Assembly: GCF_040365005.1 (NCBI RefSeq)
Contig: NZ_BAABWV010000008.1
Location: 1-64,000, forward strand
Origin: Antarcticimicrobium sp040365005
Lineage (GTDB): Bacteria > Pseudomonadota > Alphaproteobacteria > Rhodobacterales > Rhodobacteraceae
Length of the DNA: 64,000 bases
Reading direction: 5' to 3'
Shown here: piece by piece, positions 34,472 through 43,602 of the stretch
How the letters are laid out: the number at the start of each line of letters is the position of its first letter
How positions within the stretch are numbered: position 1 is the first letter of the stretch
Translations under genes and position numbers: made by a program
Notes under the pieces: model-generated
What the model saw: only the letters and a program-made list of their open reading frames with translations
Database searches by the model: none
Told to the model about the DNA's origin: nothing

Positions 34472-36121
34472 ATGGCCGAGATAGAACGCGAAGCGATGGA
34501 ATACGACGTGGTGATCGTTGGGGCCGGCCCCGCGGGCCTGTCGGCAGCGATCCGTCTGAAGCAGCTTGACGCCGACCTGAACGTGGTCGTGCTGGAAAAG
34601 GGCTCGGAGGTGGGCGCACATATCCTGTCGGGCGCGGTGCTGGACCCCTGCGGGCTGGATGCGCTGATCCCCGACTGGAAGGAAAAGGGCGCGCCGCTGA
34701 ACGTCCCGGTCAAGGAAGACAACTTCTACATGCTGGGCGAGGCGGGCAAGATCCGCGTGCCCAACTGGCCGATGCCGCCGCTGATGAACAACCACGGAAA
34801 TTACATCGTCTCGATGGGCAATGTCTGCCGCTGGATGGCCGAACAGGCCGAGGAGATGGGCGTGGAAATCTTCCCCGGCATGGCCTGCTCCGAGCTGGTC
34901 TATGGTGACGGGGGCGAGGTCAAGGGCGTGGTCGCGGGCGAGTTCGGCAAGAACCCCGATGGCACCCCCGGCCCCTCGTACGAGCCGGGGATGGAATTGC
35001 ACGGCAAGTATGTCTTCCTCTCCGAGGGGGTGCGCGGATCGCTCTCCAAGGAGGTGATCGCCAAGTACGACCTGTCCAAGGGCCACTGCCCGCAGAAATT
35101 CGGGTTGGGCATGAAGGAGATCTGGGAGATCGACCCGGCCAAGCACCGCGAGGGTACCGTCACCCACACGATGGGCTGGCCTCTGGGCAGCAACGCCGGT
35201 GGCGGGTCTTTCATTTATCACCTTGAAAACAATCAGGTTTACGTGGGATTCGTGGTCCACCTGAACTACGAGAACCCCTATCTCTTCCCCTATATGGAGT
35301 TCCAGCGCTTCAAGCATCACCCGATCGTCGCCGACCTGCTCGAGGGAGGCAAACGGGTGGCTTATGGCGCCCGCGCGATCTCCGAGGGAGGCTGGCAGTC
35401 GATGCCGAAAATGGTGGCGCCGGGCGTTGCCTTGCTGGGCTGCTCGGTGGGCATGGTCAACGTGCCGCGCATCAAGGGCAACCACAACGCCATGCTCTCG
35501 GGCAAGGCGGCGGCCGAGGCGGCGCATGCGGCGATCAAGGCCGACCGCTCGGGTGACGAACTTGCCGAATACGAGACCGAAGTGCGCCAGGGCGCCATCG
35601 GCCAGGACCTGAAAAAGGTCCGCAACGTCAAGCCGATGTGGTCGAAATGGGGCCTGATGCCCTCGCTGGCGCTGGGCGGTCTGGACATGTGGACCAACAC
35701 GCTGGGCTTTTCGCTGTTCGGCACCCTGCGCCACGGCAAGTCCGATGCCGCGGCCACCGGCGAGGCGGCGAAGTTCAAGCCGATCGACTATCCCAAGCCG
35801 GATGGCAAGATCAGCTTTGACCGGCTGACCAACGTCAGCTTCTCCTTTACCAACCACGAGGAAGAGCAGCCCTGTCATCTGCAACTGAAGGACGCCAGCG
35901 TGCCGATCGGCGTGAACCTGCCGAAATACGCCGAGCCGGCGCAGCGCTACTGCCCGGCAGGGGTTTACGAGGTGGTCGAGGAAGAGGGCAAGGATCCGCG
36001 GTTCGTCATCAACTTCCAGAACTGCGTGCACTGCAAGACCTGCGACATCAAGGACCCCAGCCAGAACATCAACTGGACGACGCCGCAGGGCGGTGACGGG
36101 CCGAATTACCCGAACATGTAA
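34472..36121 (+). CDS. Electron transfer flavoprotein-ubiquinone oxidoreductase
   Basis: 549 residues, standard ETF-QO. N-terminal FAD motif VVIVGAGPAGLSAAIRL, the conserved GAHILSGAVLDP, and a C-terminal 4Fe-4S ferredoxin-like site (CPAGVYE then CVHCKTCDIKDPSQNI). It passes electrons from ETF, reduced by acyl-CoA and dimethylglycine/sarcosine-type dehydrogenases, to ubiquinone. Ribosome-binding site GGGAG; a large hairpin follows the stop. Confidence 0.95.
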   Translation: MAEIEREAMEYDVVIVGAGPAGLSAAIRLKQLDADLNVVVLEKGSEVGAHILSGAVLDPCGLDALIPDWKEKGAPLNVPVKEDNFYMLGEAGKIRVPNWPMPPLMNNHGNYIVSMGNVCRWMAEQAEEMGVEIFPGMACSELVYGDGGEVKGVVAGEFGKNPDGTPGPSYEPGMELHGKYVFLSEGVRGSLSKEVIAKYDLSKGHCPQKFGLGMKEIWEIDPAKHREGTVTHTMGWPLGSNAGGGSFIYHLENNQVYVGFVVHLNYENPYLFPYMEFQRFKHHPIVADLLEGGKRVAYGARAISEGGWQSMPKMVAPGVALLGCSVGMVNVPRIKGNHNAMLSGKAAAEAAHAAIKADRSGDELAEYETEVRQGAIGQDLKKVRNVKPMWSKWGLMPSLALGGLDMWTNTLGFSLFGTLRHGKSDAAATGEAAKFKPIDYPKPDGKISFDRLTNVSFSFTNHEEEQPCHLQLKDASVPIGVNLPKYAEPAQRYCPAGVYEVVEEEGKDPRFVINFQNCVHCKTCDIKDPSQNINWTTPQGGDGPNYPNM

Positions 36122-36130
36122 CGAAATGGT

Positions 36131-36164
36131 GCAATGGCGCGGTCGCGACCGGTCGCGCCATTGC
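36131..36164 (+). terminator. Large hairpin after ETF-QO gene
   Basis: An 11-bp perfect stem (36131-36141 with 36154-36164), whose loop contains part of a GGTCGCGACC palindrome. There is only a weak T tract, so termination is likely but not certain. Confidence 0.6.
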
Positions 36165-36187
36165 CCTTGCCTGCGGGAGGGCCTAGC

Positions 36188-37936
36188 TTGAAGGCGCTCC
36201 AGCAGAAGAGGCAGGTTTTTGTGAAATCCCTAGTTCGTCGCGCGGCCGCCGCCGTATTGGCCGCATCCATTGCCTTTCCCGCGCCGGTTTTGGCGCAATC
36301 GGGCGCCGGGTCGTACCTGGCCGGGCGTCATGCCTTGTTCGAGAGCGATTTCGCGCAGGCCGCCAGCTATTTCTCGCGCGCGCTCAGTGCCGATGCCGAC
36401 AATCCCGGGCTGATGGAGAACGTGATCATCTCGCAACTGGCGCTTGGCCGGATCGAACGCGCGTTGCCGGTGGCCCAGAAGATGAGCGCCGCCGGGCTGA
36501 AGAACCAGGCCGCGCACATGGTGATCGCCGCCGACCGGATCGCGCGGGGCGAGTTCGCGCCGCTGATCGAGGCCGACGCGGATGCCGGTGGCATCGGCCC
36601 GTTGGTTGACGGGCTGCTGGCGGCCTGGGCGCATATGGGCGTCGGCTCGGTCTCCGAGGCGCTGGCGCAGTTCGACCGCGTCGCCGAAGAGAACGGGCTG
36701 CGCAGCTTCGCGCTCTATCACAAGGCGCTGGCGCTGGCGACGGTGGGCGATTTCGAGGGCGCCGAGGCGATCTATGCCGACCGGCAGTCGGGCCTGAGCG
36801 GGCTGTCGCGGCGCGCGGTGATCGCGCGGGCGCAAATCCTGTCGCAACTGGGCCGGAACGCCGATGCGCTGGAAATGATGGCCGATGCCTTTGGCGCCAG
36901 CTTCGATCCCGGCCTGACGGCGGTGGCCGACCGGCTGGCGGCGGGCGAACAACTGCCGTTCGACCTGATCGGCAGCGTCCGCGATGGCATGGCCGAGGTG
37001 TTCTTTACCATCGGCGCCGCGCTGAAAGGCGAGGCGGCGGATGACTACGCCCTGATCTACGTGCGCATCGCCAATTACCTGCGCCCCGATCACATCGACG
37101 CGCTGTTGCTCAGCGCCGATCTCCTGGACGGGCTGGAGCAGTACGAACTGGCGGTCGAAACGTACAAACAGGTTCCCGCCGACAGCCCCGACCACCACGC
37201 CGCCGAACTGGGCCGCGCCGAAGCGCTGCGCCGGGCCGACAAGCCGGACGCCGCGATCGAAGTGCTGGAACAACTCGCGCGCAGCTACCCGACCCTGCCG
37301 GTGGTGCACAACGCGCTGGGCGACTTGCTGCGCCAGCAGGAGGACTACGCCGGGGCGGTCAAGGCCTATGACAAGGCGCTGGAATTCACCGAGGAGGGGG
37401 CGCCGACCCAGTGGTTCCTGCTCTATGCCCGGGGCATCAGCCTTGAGCGGTTGAAACGCTGGCCCGAGGCCGAGGCCGATTTTCGCCATGCGCTGGAGCT
37501 GAACCCGGACCAGCCGCAGGTGCTGAACTACCTTGGCTATTCGCTGGTCGAAAAGCAGGAAAAACTGGACGAGGCGCTGGGCATGATCGAGCGCGCGGTC
37601 GCGGCACAGCCCAACAGCGGCTTCATCGTCGATTCGCTGGGCTGGGTGCTGTTCCGCATGGGGCGCTATGACGAGGCCGTGGCCCACATGGAGACCGCGG
37701 TCGAGCTGATGCCGGTGGACCCGGTGGTGACCGATCACCTGGGCGATGTCTACTGGGCCGTGGGCCGCCACCGCGAGGCGGAGTTCCAGTGGAGGCGGGC
37801 GCTGTCCTTCATCGACCCCGAGGACACCGACGGCGAGGCCGACCCGGATCGCATCCGGCGCAAGCTCGAGGTGGGGCTGGACGTGGTCCTGGCCGAAGAG
37901 GGGGCCGATCCGCTCAAGGTGGCCAATGGCGACTGA
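36188..37936 (+). CDS. TPR-repeat protein with signal peptide
   Basis: 582 residues from the TTG at 36188, which has GGGAGG (36175-36180) upstream; a GTG at 36221 is an alternative. Both keep the signal peptide ending PAPVLAQ. The rest is tetratricopeptide repeats, most regular near the C-terminus (PQVLNYLGYSLVEKQ, GFIVDSLGWVLFRMGRYDEA). Such proteins are envelope adaptors; the partner is unknown. It overlaps ispE by 11 nt. Confidence 0.85.
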   Translation: MKALQQKRQVFVKSLVRRAAAAVLAASIAFPAPVLAQSGAGSYLAGRHALFESDFAQAASYFSRALSADADNPGLMENVIISQLALGRIERALPVAQKMSAAGLKNQAAHMVIAADRIARGEFAPLIEADADAGGIGPLVDGLLAAWAHMGVGSVSEALAQFDRVAEENGLRSFALYHKALALATVGDFEGAEAIYADRQSGLSGLSRRAVIARAQILSQLGRNADALEMMADAFGASFDPGLTAVADRLAAGEQLPFDLIGSVRDGMAEVFFTIGAALKGEAADDYALIYVRIANYLRPDHIDALLLSADLLDGLEQYELAVETYKQVPADSPDHHAAELGRAEALRRADKPDAAIEVLEQLARSYPTLPVVHNALGDLLRQQEDYAGAVKAYDKALEFTEEGAPTQWFLLYARGISLERLKRWPEAEADFRHALELNPDQPQVLNYLGYSLVEKQEKLDEALGMIERAVAAQPNSGFIVDSLGWVLFRMGRYDEAVAHMETAVELMPVDPVVTDHLGDVYWAVGRHREAEFQWRRALSFIDPEDTDGEADPDRIRRKLEVGLDVVLAEEGADPLKVANGD

Positions 37937-38744
37937 GGTCGTCGCACCAGCCAAGATCAACCTGACCTTGCATGTCACCGGCCAGCGCGCCGATGGCTAT
38001 CACCTGCTTGATTCGCTGGTGGTCTTTGCCGAGTTGGGCGACCGGCTGCGGCTTGACCGTGCCGACCGGATGTCGCTGCGGGTGACCGGGCGCTTTGCCA
38101 AGGGCGTGCCCGAGGACGCGCGCAACCTGGTCTGGCGCGCGGCGGAACTGGCCGGGGTCCGTCTGCGCATTGGACTGGACAAGGAGTTGCCGCACGGGGC
38201 GGGGATCGGCGGCGGATCATCGGATGCGGCGGCGGTGCTGCGGGTCTTCGGTGGCGAGGGGCGCGCGGTCGAGCTGGGGGCCGACGTTCCGGTCTGCCTG
38301 TCCGACGCGCCGCAGCAGATGCGTGGGATCGGTGACGCGTTGATCCAGGTTCCCGACGTGCCCGCGCTGCCGCTGGTGCTGGTCAACCCGGGGGTCCATG
38401 TGCCGACGCCAGAGGTCTTTCGGGCGTTGACGCGAAAAGACAACGCGGCGATGGGCGCGCTGCCACAAGAGCGGTCACGGGCCGCCTTCCTGTCCTGGCT
38501 GGGCGCGCAGCGCAACGATCTTGAGGCGCCGGCCATCGCGACCGCGCCGGACATCCGCGATGCGTTGCAGGCGCTTTGCGGAACGGCAGACTGCCGCCTT
38601 GCCCGGATGTCGGGATCTGGCGCCACCTGTTTCGGGATCTACGACAACGACACGGCGGCGCGAGAGGCCGCCGCGCGGATCGCTGCGGCGCATCCCGGCT
38701 GGTGGGTCCAGGCGACCCGCAGCATCGGCAGCGCAGCCGCCTGA
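37926..38744 (+). CDS. ispE: 4-diphosphocytidyl-2-C-methyl-D-erythritol kinase IspE
   Basis: 272 residues, GHMP kinase. APAKINLTLHV with the catalytic Lys, the ATP loop PHGAGIGGGSSDAA, and C-terminal MSGSGATCFG. Fourth step of the non-mevalonate isoprenoid pathway, which supplies the polyprenyl synthase encoded convergently next door. The ATG lies inside the end of the TPR gene. Confidence 0.95.
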   Translation: MATEVVAPAKINLTLHVTGQRADGYHLLDSLVVFAELGDRLRLDRADRMSLRVTGRFAKGVPEDARNLVWRAAELAGVRLRIGLDKELPHGAGIGGGSSDAAAVLRVFGGEGRAVELGADVPVCLSDAPQQMRGIGDALIQVPDVPALPLVLVNPGVHVPTPEVFRALTRKDNAAMGALPQERSRAAFLSWLGAQRNDLEAPAIATAPDIRDALQALCGTADCRLARMSGSGATCFGIYDNDTAAREAAARIAAAHPGWWVQATRSIGSAAA

Positions 38745-38784
38745 TCGTGGCGTGTGATCCGGGTGCCCCGTCGGGGCGCGGAGG

Positions 38785-39783
38785 TCACGACAGGCGGGAC
38801 ACCACGTAACCGGCCAGATCGTGCAGCATGTCGCGAATCTCGGACTCGGGCAGGGGGGCAAGCGCGGCCTGCGCCTTGGCGGCCCAGGATTCGGCATCGG
38901 CGCGGGTGGCGGTGAGCGTGTCGTATTTCGCCATCAATGCCAGCGCCTGTTCCAGGTCGCCCTCGTCCTGGCGGCCCTTCTCGATGGTGCGCTGCCAGAA
39001 GGCCTGTTCCTCGGGTGTTGCCTGGGCCACTGCCTTGATTACGGGCAAGGTCAGCTTGCGTTCGCGGAAATCGTCGCCGACGTTCTTGCCGGTGGTGCCG
39101 CTGTCTCCCTGGTAATCGAGCAGGTCGTCGGCGATCTGGAAGGCGATGCCGAGCGCGTCGCCATAGTCGAACAGCGCCTTTACCAGGTTTTCGGGGGCCT
39201 CGGCGATCACGCCGCCGACCTCGGTCGCGGCCGAGAACAGCGCCGCGGTCTTGCCGCGCACCACCTTGAGATAGACCTCTTCGTCGGTCTTCAGGTCGGT
39301 GGCGGCGGTCATCTGCAGCACCTCGCCCTCGGCGATGGTGGCCGAGGCGTTGGCGAGGATGTCGAGCACCCGCAGGCTGCCGGTTTCGACCATCAGTTGG
39401 AAGCTGCGCGAGAACAAGTAATCCCCCACCAGCACGCTGGACTTGTTGTCCCACAGCAGGTTGGCGGTGGGCCGCCCGCGGCGCTTTGCGCTTTCATCGA
39501 CCACGTCGTCGTGCAGCAGTGTGGCGGTGTGGATGAACTCCACCGTCGCGGCCAGCCGGAGATGATGATCCCCTTGGTATCCGCAGAGCCGCGCCGCCGC
39601 CAGCGTCAGCATCGGGCGCAGCCGCTTGCCGCCGGCCTCGACCAGGTGGGCGGTGACCTCGGGGATGCGCGGGGCGTTTTCCGAGTGCATGCGGCTGCGA
39701 ATCAGCCTGTCGACCCCGGCCATTTCCTCGGACAGCGTGGCGGAGAGCCGGTCATGCGGTTTGGTTGCCATGGGTTTGTTCAT
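38785..39783 (-). CDS. Polyprenyl diphosphate synthase (ubiquinone side chain)
   Basis: 332 residues, trans-isoprenyl synthase. First Asp-rich motif LLHDDVVDE, second QIADDLLDYQGD, plus GGKRLRP and the KTAAL segment. Makes the long side chain of ubiquinone; the chain length (octa- or decaprenyl) cannot be read by eye. The ATG at 39783 is chosen over a TTG five codons upstream. Divergent from a DUF2007 gene and convergent with ispE. Confidence 0.92.
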   Translation of the reverse strand: MNKPMATKPHDRLSATLSEEMAGVDRLIRSRMHSENAPRIPEVTAHLVEAGGKRLRPMLTLAAARLCGYQGDHHLRLAATVEFIHTATLLHDDVVDESAKRRGRPTANLLWDNKSSVLVGDYLFSRSFQLMVETGSLRVLDILANASATIAEGEVLQMTAATDLKTDEEVYLKVVRGKTAALFSAATEVGGVIAEAPENLVKALFDYGDALGIAFQIADDLLDYQGDSGTTGKNVGDDFRERKLTLPVIKAVAQATPEEQAFWQRTIEKGRQDEGDLEQALALMAKYDTLTATRADAESWAAKAQAALAPLPESEIRDMLHDLAGYVVSRLS

Positions 39784-39839
39784 CGTGCGTGTTTCCAAAG
39801 GCTCGACATCCCCTGCGGCTTGCCCTTACATCCGGTGTC

Positions 39840-40055
39840 ATGAAGGAACTTCTGCGCAGCACCGACCCGACCGTCATGGCCTTTGCCTCTGCCCTTCTTG
39901 AGGGCGAGGATATAGACTGCTTTCAAATGGACGTAAACATGAGCGTGCTCGAGGGCGGAATCGGGATTTTCCCACGCCGGATGATGGTTCGCGACGACGA
40001 CCTTGACGCCGCGCTGCGGGTGATGCGGGACAACGACGTACCGCTGGGCCGGTGA
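39840..40055 (+). CDS. DUF2007-family small protein
   Basis: 71 residues. The pattern MKELLRSTDP...ALLEGEDID...RRMMVRDDDLDAA is that of the short DUF2007 (putative signal-transducing) family. Function unknown. ATG overlaps no neighbour; its stop overlaps the GTG start of the methyltransferase gene (GTGA). Confidence 0.85.
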   Translation: MKELLRSTDPTVMAFASALLEGEDIDCFQMDVNMSVLEGGIGIFPRRMMVRDDDLDAALRVMRDNDVPLGR

Positions 40056-40819
40056 GCGGATTCCCCGAAGACGATCTGAGCCGGGATGCCTTTCTTGGCG
40101 GACGGCTGTTCCTGTACCAGCCGCGCCGGGGCTACCGCGCGGGGGTCGACCCGGTGCTTTTGGCCGCGTCGGTGCCGGCCCGCGCGGGTCAATCGGTGCT
40201 GGAACTGGGCTGTGGCGTGGGGGCGGCGATCCTGTCGCTGGGGGCGCGGGTGCCGGGCCTGCGGCTGACCGGGGTCGAGGTGCAGCCGGGTTATGCCGAT
40301 CTGGCGCGTCGCAATGCCGCGGCGAACGCGCTGGAGATGGAGGTGGTCTGCGCCGATCTGGTCGATCTGCCCGCCGCTCTGCGCCAAAGGCAATTCGACC
40401 ATGTCATCGCCAATCCGCCCTATTTCCGCGCCGGGACCCATGTCTCGGCCGAGGATCCCGGGCGGCGCCTGGCGCTGGGAGAGCGGACGCCGCTGGAGGA
40501 TTGGCAGGCGGTGGCGGCGCGGCGGTTGGCACCACGCGGGTACCTGCATTTGATCCAGCGCAGCGAGCGGCTGCCGGACCTTCTGGCGGGCTGTGCCGGG
40601 CGCCTGGGATCGCTCGAGGTGCTGCCATTGGCGGCACGGGCGGGGCGGGCGCCGGAGCTGGTGATCTTGCGCGCGCGCAAGGGCGGGCGGGGTGCCTTTC
40701 GCCTGCATGCGCCGGTGATTCTGCACGAGGGCGCGCGTCACGTTCGGGACGCGGATAGCTATCAAACGGAAATTGCGCAGGTTTTGCGTGCGGCTGCGGC
40801 CCTGCCTTGGCCGGGGTGA
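40052..40819 (+). CDS. Class I SAM-dependent methyltransferase, tRNA(m6A37)-methyltransferase-like
   Basis: 255 residues with GTG start. SAM-binding VLELGCGVGAA, acidic residue in GVEVQPGYA, and the amino-methyltransferase motif NPPY. The N-terminal GGRLFLYQPRRGYRAGVDPVLLAA matches the TrmN6/YfiC group, which methylates A37 of tRNA-Val. Substrate assignment is by family resemblance only. Confidence 0.85.
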   Translation: MSGFPEDDLSRDAFLGGRLFLYQPRRGYRAGVDPVLLAASVPARAGQSVLELGCGVGAAILSLGARVPGLRLTGVEVQPGYADLARRNAAANALEMEVVCADLVDLPAALRQRQFDHVIANPPYFRAGTHVSAEDPGRRLALGERTPLEDWQAVAARRLAPRGYLHLIQRSERLPDLLAGCAGRLGSLEVLPLAARAGRAPELVILRARKGGRGAFRLHAPVILHEGARHVRDADSYQTEIAQVLRAAAALPWPG

Positions 40820-40938
40820 CGGCGGCACATGAATCCGGCAAGAAGTCGCTTTTGTGACAAAATCACTGCGTCCGCAGCGTGACAGACGCTCCGTGATATG
40901 CTCAACTCGTCGGGCAAACTGTTCAGAGGAGGATTGCC

Positions 40939-41103
40939 ATGACCGTGAGTTCGCACCTGATGGAACTTAAGCGGAAGCACGAACTCCTGAGTACTGAGGT
41001 CGACCAGGCCCAGCGCTCGCCCGGTGTGGACGCACTTCATGTGGCGTCCCTGAAGAAGCGCAAGCTCAAGCTGAAAGAGCAGATCGAACGTTTGTCGAGC
41101 TAG
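40939..41103 (+). CDS. DUF465/YdcH-family small protein
   Basis: 54 residues, helical and strongly charged, starting MTVSSHLMELKRKHELL and ending KKRKLKLKEQIERL: the YdcH/DUF465 pattern of a short coiled coil with basic C-terminal part. Ribosome-binding site GAGGAGG (40926-40932) six nt upstream. Function unknown. Confidence 0.85.
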   Translation: MTVSSHLMELKRKHELLSTEVDQAQRSPGVDALHVASLKKRKLKLKEQIERLSS

Positions 41104-41242
41104 GCAAACAGCGCCGGCGACGGAATGACCGCGGCCGTCGGGACCGTGATCGTGTCCGGGACAGCTTCGGTCGTTTCAGTTCCTTTGCTCGCGCGGCTGT
41201 AATTTCTGGGGATCTGTGTTCGGGTTATCGCACCCGGGATTC

Positions 41243-41273
41243 AAAAAGGGCCGGCCCCGCGTGGGGCCGGCCC
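41243..41273 (-). terminator. Terminator of phaB
   Basis: An 11-bp GC stem (41248-41258 with 41263-41273) and GCGT loop, followed on the minus strand by TTTTTGA. Classical intrinsic terminator for the phaB transcript. Confidence 0.9.
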
Positions 41274-41299
41274 TGACGTTTCCGAGGTAAAGGCCAGAC

Positions 41300-42022
41300 C
41301 TAGACGAAGAACTGGCCGCCGTTCGCGGTAATGGTGGAGCCGTTGACGAAGCCGGCGTCATCGGCGGCCAGGAACACCACGCAGCGGGCGATTTCCTCGG
41401 GCTCGCCCAACCGGCCGACGGGGATCTGCGCGATGATCGATTCGCGCACCTTTTCCGGGACCGCCATCACCATGTCAGTGGCGGTGTAGCCGGGACAGAC
41501 TGCGTTGGCGGTGATGCCCTTGGCCGCGCCCTCCTGGGCCAGTGACTTGATGATGCCCAGATCGCCGGCCTTGGTGGCGGCATAGTTGACCTGGCCGAAC
41601 TGGCCCTTTTGCCCGTTGATCGAGCTGATCACGATCACCCGGCCAAATCCACGTTCACGCATGCCCGGCCAGACCGGGTGCACGGTGTTGAACACGCCGC
41701 TGAGGTTGGTGTCGATCACCTGCTGCCACTGTTCCGGGGTCATCCGGTGGAACGGTGCGTCGCGGGTGATGCCGGCATTGGCGACGACAACGTCGATCGG
41801 ACCCAGATCTTGCTCGACCTTGGCGATCCCTGCCTTGCTCTCCTCGTAGTCGCCGACATTCCACTTGTAGGTCTTGATGCCGGTTTCCTCGGTGAACTTG
41901 GCGGCGGCCTCATCATTGCCGGCATAGGTGGCGGCGACGGTGTAGCCGGCCGCTTTCAGGGCCTTGGACGTGGCCGCGCCGATGCCGCGAGTTCCGCCGG
42001 TGACGAGTGCTGTTCGTGCCAT
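41300..42022 (-). CDS. phaB: Acetoacetyl-CoA reductase PhaB
   Basis: 240 residues, short-chain dehydrogenase. TGGTRGIG cofactor loop, NAG, catalytic Ser in VISSINGQKGQFGQ and the YAATK (YxxxK) pair; the GQFGQVNY context is typical of PhaB. Makes (R)-3-hydroxybutyryl-CoA for polyhydroxybutyrate, using the product of the adjacent PhaA. Has its own upstream region (42023-42156) with repeated GTAAC elements. Confidence 0.95.
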   Translation of the reverse strand: MARTALVTGGTRGIGAATSKALKAAGYTVAATYAGNDEAAAKFTEETGIKTYKWNVGDYEESKAGIAKVEQDLGPIDVVVANAGITRDAPFHRMTPEQWQQVIDTNLSGVFNTVHPVWPGMRERGFGRVIVISSINGQKGQFGQVNYAATKAGDLGIIKSLAQEGAAKGITANAVCPGYTATDMVMAVPEKVRESIIAQIPVGRLGEPEEIARCVVFLAADDAGFVNGSTITANGGQFFV

Positions 42023-42052
42023 GGGTGGCTCCTTCAGTTGAAAAGTGGTCCG

Positions 42053-42115
42053 GTAACTCTGTTACTAATAATGTAACAAGCCCGCAATAAAGTGTCGCGG
42101 AGAAAATGGAGTAAC
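42053..42115 (-). promoter_or_regulatory. phaB upstream region with GTAAC/GTTAC repeats
   Basis: GTAAC occurs at 42053-42057, 42073-42077 and 42111-42115 and GTTAC at 42061-42065, forming the dyads GTAAC-TCT-GTTAC and GTTAC-N7-GTAAC. A/T-rich between the phaA terminator and phaB, so likely the phaB promoter and an operator; the regulator is unknown. Confidence 0.45.
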
Positions 42116-42156
42116 GGTATTTTTCGTTGTTTGCCAAAGGGCGCTTTGCCGCAGTG

Positions 42157-42187
42157 AAAAAAAAAGGGGGCGCCCGAAGGCGCCCCC
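42157..42187 (-). terminator. Terminator of phaA
   Basis: A 9-bp stem GGGGGCGCC (42166-42174) with GGCGCCCCC (42179-42187), CGAA loop and a nine-T run on the minus strand. Separates phaA from phaB. Confidence 0.92.
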
Positions 42188-42209
42188 GAATATCGCGCGG
42201 TCGCGCAGG

Positions 42210-43385
42210 TTATGGGCGCTCGAGGCACATGGCCACGCCCATGCCGCCGCCGATGCAGAGCGTCGCGAGGCCCTTCTTGGCGTCGCGCCGCTTCATCTCG
42301 AACAGCAGGGTGTTCAGGATGCGGCAGCCCGAGGCGCCGATCGGGTGGCCGATGGCGATGGCGCCGCCGTTCACGTTCACGATCTCCGGGTCCCAGCCCA
42401 TGTCCTTGTTCACCGCGCAGGCCTGCGCGGCAAAGGCTTCGTTCGCCTCGACCAGGTCGAGGTCGGCGGGTGTCCAGCCAGCCTTTTCCAGCGCCTTGCG
42501 CGAGGCCGGGATCGGGCCGGTGCCCATGATCGAGGGGTCGACGCCGGCGGTGGCATAAGAGGCGATGCGCGCCAGCGGTTCGATGCCGCGCTTCTCGGCC
42601 TCATCGGCGGTCATCAGCAGCACGGCGGCAGCGCCGTCGTTGAGGCCCGAGGCGTTGCCGGCGGTGACCGACCCGTCCTTGGTAAAGGCCGGGCGCAGCT
42701 TGGCCATGGCGGCGATGGTGGCGCCGTGGCGGACATATTCGTCCTTGTCCATCACGATCTCGCCCTTGCGGGTCTTGATGACAAAGGGAACGATCTCGTC
42801 GGCAAACTTGCCGGCCAGTTGCGCCGCCTCGGCCTTGTTCTGGCTGGCGACTGCGAATTCGTCCTGCATCTCGCGGGAAATCTGGAACTTCTCGGCCACG
42901 TTCTCGGCGGTCTGGCCCATGTGATAGCCGTTGAAGGCATCCCACAGACCGTCGCGGATCATGGTGTCGATATAGGTCATGTCGCCCATCTTGTGGCCGG
43001 CGCGAAGCGCGGCGGCGTGGGGCGCGAGGGTCATGTTTTCCTGGCCACCGGCGGCGATGATCGCCGCATCGCCAAGCTGGATGTGCTGTGCGCCCAGCGC
43101 AACCGCCCGCAGGCCGGAGCCGCAGACCTGGTTGAGGCCCCAGGCGGCGCTTTCGATCGGCAGGCCGGCGTTGATATGCGCCTGGCGGGCCGGGTTCTGG
43201 CCCTGAGCCGCGGTCAGCACCTGGCCGAGGATGGTTTCCGATACCTCCTCCTTGGCGATTCCGGCGCGCTCGACGATCGCCTCCAGAACGGCCGCGCCCA
43301 GCACGTGCGCCGGGGTGTTCGCGAACGATCCGCCAAAGCTCCCGACGCCGGTCCGCGCCGCCGATGCAATTACTACATTTGTCAT
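42210..43385 (-). CDS. phaA: Acetyl-CoA acetyltransferase (beta-ketothiolase) PhaA
   Basis: 391 residues. Acyl-accepting C88 (NQVCGSGL), the His in AIGHPIGASG and the second Cys C377 (LCIGGG) make a full thiolase active site. Condenses two acetyl-CoA for polyhydroxybutyrate synthesis. Start at 43385 begins MTNVVIA; longer in-frame extension is rejected as it is not thiolase-like. A PhaR-like palindrome lies upstream. Confidence 0.95.
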   Translation of the reverse strand: MTNVVIASAARTGVGSFGGSFANTPAHVLGAAVLEAIVERAGIAKEEVSETILGQVLTAAQGQNPARQAHINAGLPIESAAWGLNQVCGSGLRAVALGAQHIQLGDAAIIAAGGQENMTLAPHAAALRAGHKMGDMTYIDTMIRDGLWDAFNGYHMGQTAENVAEKFQISREMQDEFAVASQNKAEAAQLAGKFADEIVPFVIKTRKGEIVMDKDEYVRHGATIAAMAKLRPAFTKDGSVTAGNASGLNDGAAAVLLMTADEAEKRGIEPLARIASYATAGVDPSIMGTGPIPASRKALEKAGWTPADLDLVEANEAFAAQACAVNKDMGWDPEIVNVNGGAIAIGHPIGASGCRILNTLLFEMKRRDAKKGLATLCIGGGMGVAMCLERP

Positions 43386-43496
43386 GTGTTCCGGTCCTCT
43401 GCCATCAAACGGGCGGCCTCCTCCGAACGGCCATGCGGGCAGGCCCGTCTCTGCCACCCCGGGGGCCGCCGCCCCGATGCCCCCGGTGATACCGGA

Positions 43497-43514
43497 TTGC
43501 TGCACCTGCAGCAA
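43497..43514. promoter_or_regulatory. Perfect TTGCTGCA-CC-TGCAGCAA palindrome upstream of phaA (possible PhaR operator)
   Basis: A perfect 8-2-8 dyad 112 nt before the phaA start. It contains CTGC-N4-GCAG, close to the CTGC-N3-GCAG site described for PhaR of Rhodobacter. A TTGACA hexamer for the minus strand lies 41 nt farther upstream (43561-43556), so the dyad would sit in or just after the promoter. Confidence 0.55.
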
Positions 43515-43602
43515 CAGATGGCTGAGGCTTTGCACATCGAATTGAGATCCCGCCCTGTCAAAGGGGCGGGGCAGGGGGACAGGCCGGGGGGATGTGGCGG
43601 GA

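Noticed and set aside
38761..38780. Small GCCCC-GTC-GGGGC hairpin between ispE and the polyprenyl synthase gene
   Set aside because: A 5-bp stem without T run between convergent genes; too weak to call a terminator.
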